From assembly GCA_012861695.1 (NCBI GenBank), contig JAAOOA010000056.1:7522707-7586706 (forward strand): 64,000 nucleotides of DNA. Reading direction: 5' to 3'. Origin of the DNA: Trematomus loennbergii. Lineage: Eukaryota > Chordata > Actinopteri > Perciformes > Nototheniidae. Position numbers and translations under genes: made by a program. The notes beneath the pieces were generated by a model that saw nothing but the letters and a program-made list of their open reading frames with translations, made no database searches and was not told the origin of the DNA. Below are positions 61,784-64,000 of the stretch, one piece after another (positions within the stretch are counted from its first letter, which is position 1; each line of letters begins with the position of its first letter).

Positions 61784-64000
61784 ATGGTTGCTGGAATGTT
61801 GATGCCCTTAAGGGACCTGAGGGCCATCTATGAGTTGCTGTTTAAAGATGGTGTCATGGTGGCCAAGAAGGACAAGAGGCCTCAGATCAAACACCCCGAG
61901 ATTGAAAGTGTTCGTAACCTACAAGTCATCCGTGCCATGGTGTCTCTTAAGTCTCGGGGCTATGTGACTGAGACATTTGCCTGGAGACATTTCTACTGGT
62001 ACCTGACCAATGAGGGCATTGTTTACCTGCGTGACTACCTCCGCCTGCCCTCTGAGATTGTTCCTGCATCCCTGCAGAGGACCAGGAAGCCGGCTGCCAC
62101 CATGGCCTTTGCTCAACGGGCTGCACAGGTCCAAACTGTAGAAGGTCCTACGTCTTATGTCCCTAAGCCTGGACGCAGGGGTGAAGAAGAGAGCCAAGAG
62201 TCTCATGCTGAGCGTCAAGGCTACCGCCATAGGATGATGGGTCCTGGAGAAAAAGAAACCTACTCTGATAGGACCCCCAGGTTTAGGGGTCGTCCACTGG
62301 CTGCAGAACCAGTCAGGCCTAAAGCATCATGGGAAGTGGAGGACCAGCCTCAGCCTCTGTGTAGAAGGGGGGGCGGCTTCAGAAATGAGGAAGCAGTGAT
62401 GGAGGAGAGCAGGGTAAAAAGAGTCTCTCGTCAACAAGCTGATGTGAGCATTGAGAAAGTTGCAACAACACCACAGGAGGAAAAAGTGCCCGAAAAGATA
62501 ATGGCACCAATGTCCGTCCAAAATCAAAGAGCAGTTTTGAAACAGGTTGCTGCAGAGACCACTGTGCAATCAGCAGCCTTCAAACCAGCCCTACCATTAT
62601 CTGTGGCTGCTGTCGCTGTGGCTACAGGTGTTGCAACATCAAAGCTTCCAGCTGAATCCACTACTCCCAAAACAAATAAAGAGAGGATTGCAGATGAAAA
62701 CGTTTCCACGAAGACAAGTAAAATGGTGACAAGCAGTTGGGCTATCACAACACTTCAGGAAACAGATGTCAAAGAGGAGAAGACACAAAATGTGGTTGTG
62801 GAACCAGCTAAACCTGCAGATGCCAAGGCAACACCTGCAAAAGCAAGTGATAACAAAAGGCCCCAGGTAGTTATCACAACATCTGCTGCTCAGGAGACCT
62901 CTAAGCTCACCCCTGTCAATATAGATGTCAAGAAAGAAAAGCCTAAGGGAGAAAAGGTTGATAAGGAACCAATCAAGCCTACAGAAGTGACCCCAGTTGA
63001 ATGCAAAATAGATCAAGAGAAGGCCAAGATAACTGCCAACGTGACAGTCACTCAGGAGACCACCAAACCCCCACCAGTGGTACAGGAGCCCATTGATACT
63101 AAAGTGACCAAGACTGATGAGTCACACCAGCAAACTACTATTGTGACAAAGTCAATACATGAGGTTAAAACTACCATTACTACAACACATCTCTTTGAAA
63201 CTACTGCCAGCTCTCAAGCTACAAAACCTCTCAAGGGGAATGCTACAGTAACAGAGATTATCACAAAAGAGAAACACACAGATGTGAAAGAGACTCCTCA
63301 GGTCAAGAAAGATGTACAATTAGTGGCAGAAGAAGTACTTCAAGTCTCAGCACCGGGGGTCACATTAGGAGAAACAGTCTCCTGTTCACCTCAGCTCAGT
63401 CAAAATGTTGCCCCCATGCAAGTGGCAATAGAAACACAGCAGGCTGTCGAAGGGAGCTCTAAATCAAAAAGAAAGAAAAAGAAATCTCCAGGTGAGAAAT
63501 CCAAGAGTTTCGATGCTGAGGAGCTTCCTGAATCAAAGGGGGAAAAGGAGAAAACCCCTGAGGGGGTCGCTAAAAATACCCTTAAACCCGAAACAGTGAT
63601 GACCTCAGAGACACTGACCGTGTGTACCAGCATCAAGACTGAGGGACCTATAGGGGAAAATAATACTCAGGCTAAAATAGATGTTAATGGGGGGGAAATA
63701 AAGGAAGTCCCTAAACAACTTAATGAGAAGCCACTAATGGAAGTCCCTAAACAAACTGAGGTACATAGTATTTCTAAAGCAGCATTACTGCCAGTAGATA
63801 GGGTCCCAGCAGTGCCCCGGTGGAGCTTTCAGTCGATGCACAACAGAAAGAGAAGGTGGAGAAAAGCAGTCTCAGCAAAATAACACATGAATCATTATAC
63901 TCCAAGGACAAGGCAAATACCAACTTGCCTCACATGGAGCCAGTGAACACGGAGGAAATAACTGTCACTAAAGTAGAAACAGTGACTGTGCAGAAGAAAA
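61784..64000 (+). CDS. plec: Plectin first coding exon with S10_plectin domain, long extension, partial
   Basis: The protein starts [20 protein letters not shown], the signature of the plectin isoform 1 head. Residues 1 to about 100 form the S10_plectin domain, related to ribosomal protein eS10, with an aromatic core at 64-79 ([16 protein letters not shown]) and [12 protein letters not shown] at 88-99. The ATG has a good context (ACAATGG). After residue 100 the chain is low-complexity, rich in Lys, Glu, Thr, Pro and Val, and probably disordered, with a basic patch ([16 protein letters not shown]) at about 560-575. Mammalian exon 1 is, to my memory, under 200 codons, so this exon is unusually long. 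The frame from 61784 meets a stop at 63881-63883, but the adjacent frame is open from 63802 to 64000 with the same composition ([15 protein letters not shown]). This points to one missing base, or two extra, between 63799 and about 63820. The exon has no donor before the window ends. Confidence 0.93.

Overview
The window looks like teleost fish nuclear DNA, most likely from a percomorph. Three things point there: vertebrate splice and codon signals, teleost dispersed repeats (including one I associate with percomorph genomes), and a high load of hAT-like DNA transposons, MITEs, SINE and LINE fragments and (CA)n microsatellites. No bacterial-style gene, tRNA, rRNA or CRISPR array is visible.

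The whole 64 kb reads as the 5' end of one gene, plectin (plec), on the + strand. Plectin is a giant cytolinker that ties intermediate filaments to actin, desmosomes, hemidesmosomes and organelles. Vertebrate plectin genes use many alternative first exons, each spliced to a common exon 2 that starts the actin-binding domain. Four short candidate coding first exons are visible here. They are at 7251-7344 (1f-like), 28205-28250 (1e-like), 41370-41394 (short, TATA-driven) and within 54289-54483. All four end in a lysine codon plus one G before a GT donor, which matches the split Asp codon (g|at) of exon 2. A fifth first exon begins at 61784. It encodes the ribosomal eS10-like 'S10_plectin' domain and then a very long Lys/Glu/Thr/Pro-rich region that runs off the right edge. 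Exon 2 and the rest of the gene lie beyond 64000.

Between the exons the DNA is intron and promoter sequence with transposon insertions, several dated by exact target-site duplications (TSDs). hAT-type elements lie at 3980-4712, 15039-16123, 30471-31330 (with a broken BED-finger transposase), 41650-41972 and 48815-50148. There are also a Harbinger-like element at 56492-57266 and TTAA-flanked MITEs at 31728-32608 and 44459-44948. Microsatellites lie at 14583, 17375, 27241 and 49624. A degenerate minisatellite occupies 33755-34105 and a 55-bp-arm hairpin 5006-5134.

The points most worth following are: the spread of alternative plectin promoters over about 54 kb; the unusually long first exon, whose frame is broken by an apparent one-base loss near 63799-63820; candidate recursive splice sites in the long intron (best at 48138/48139); and two cases where transposons with different termini share the same internal module.
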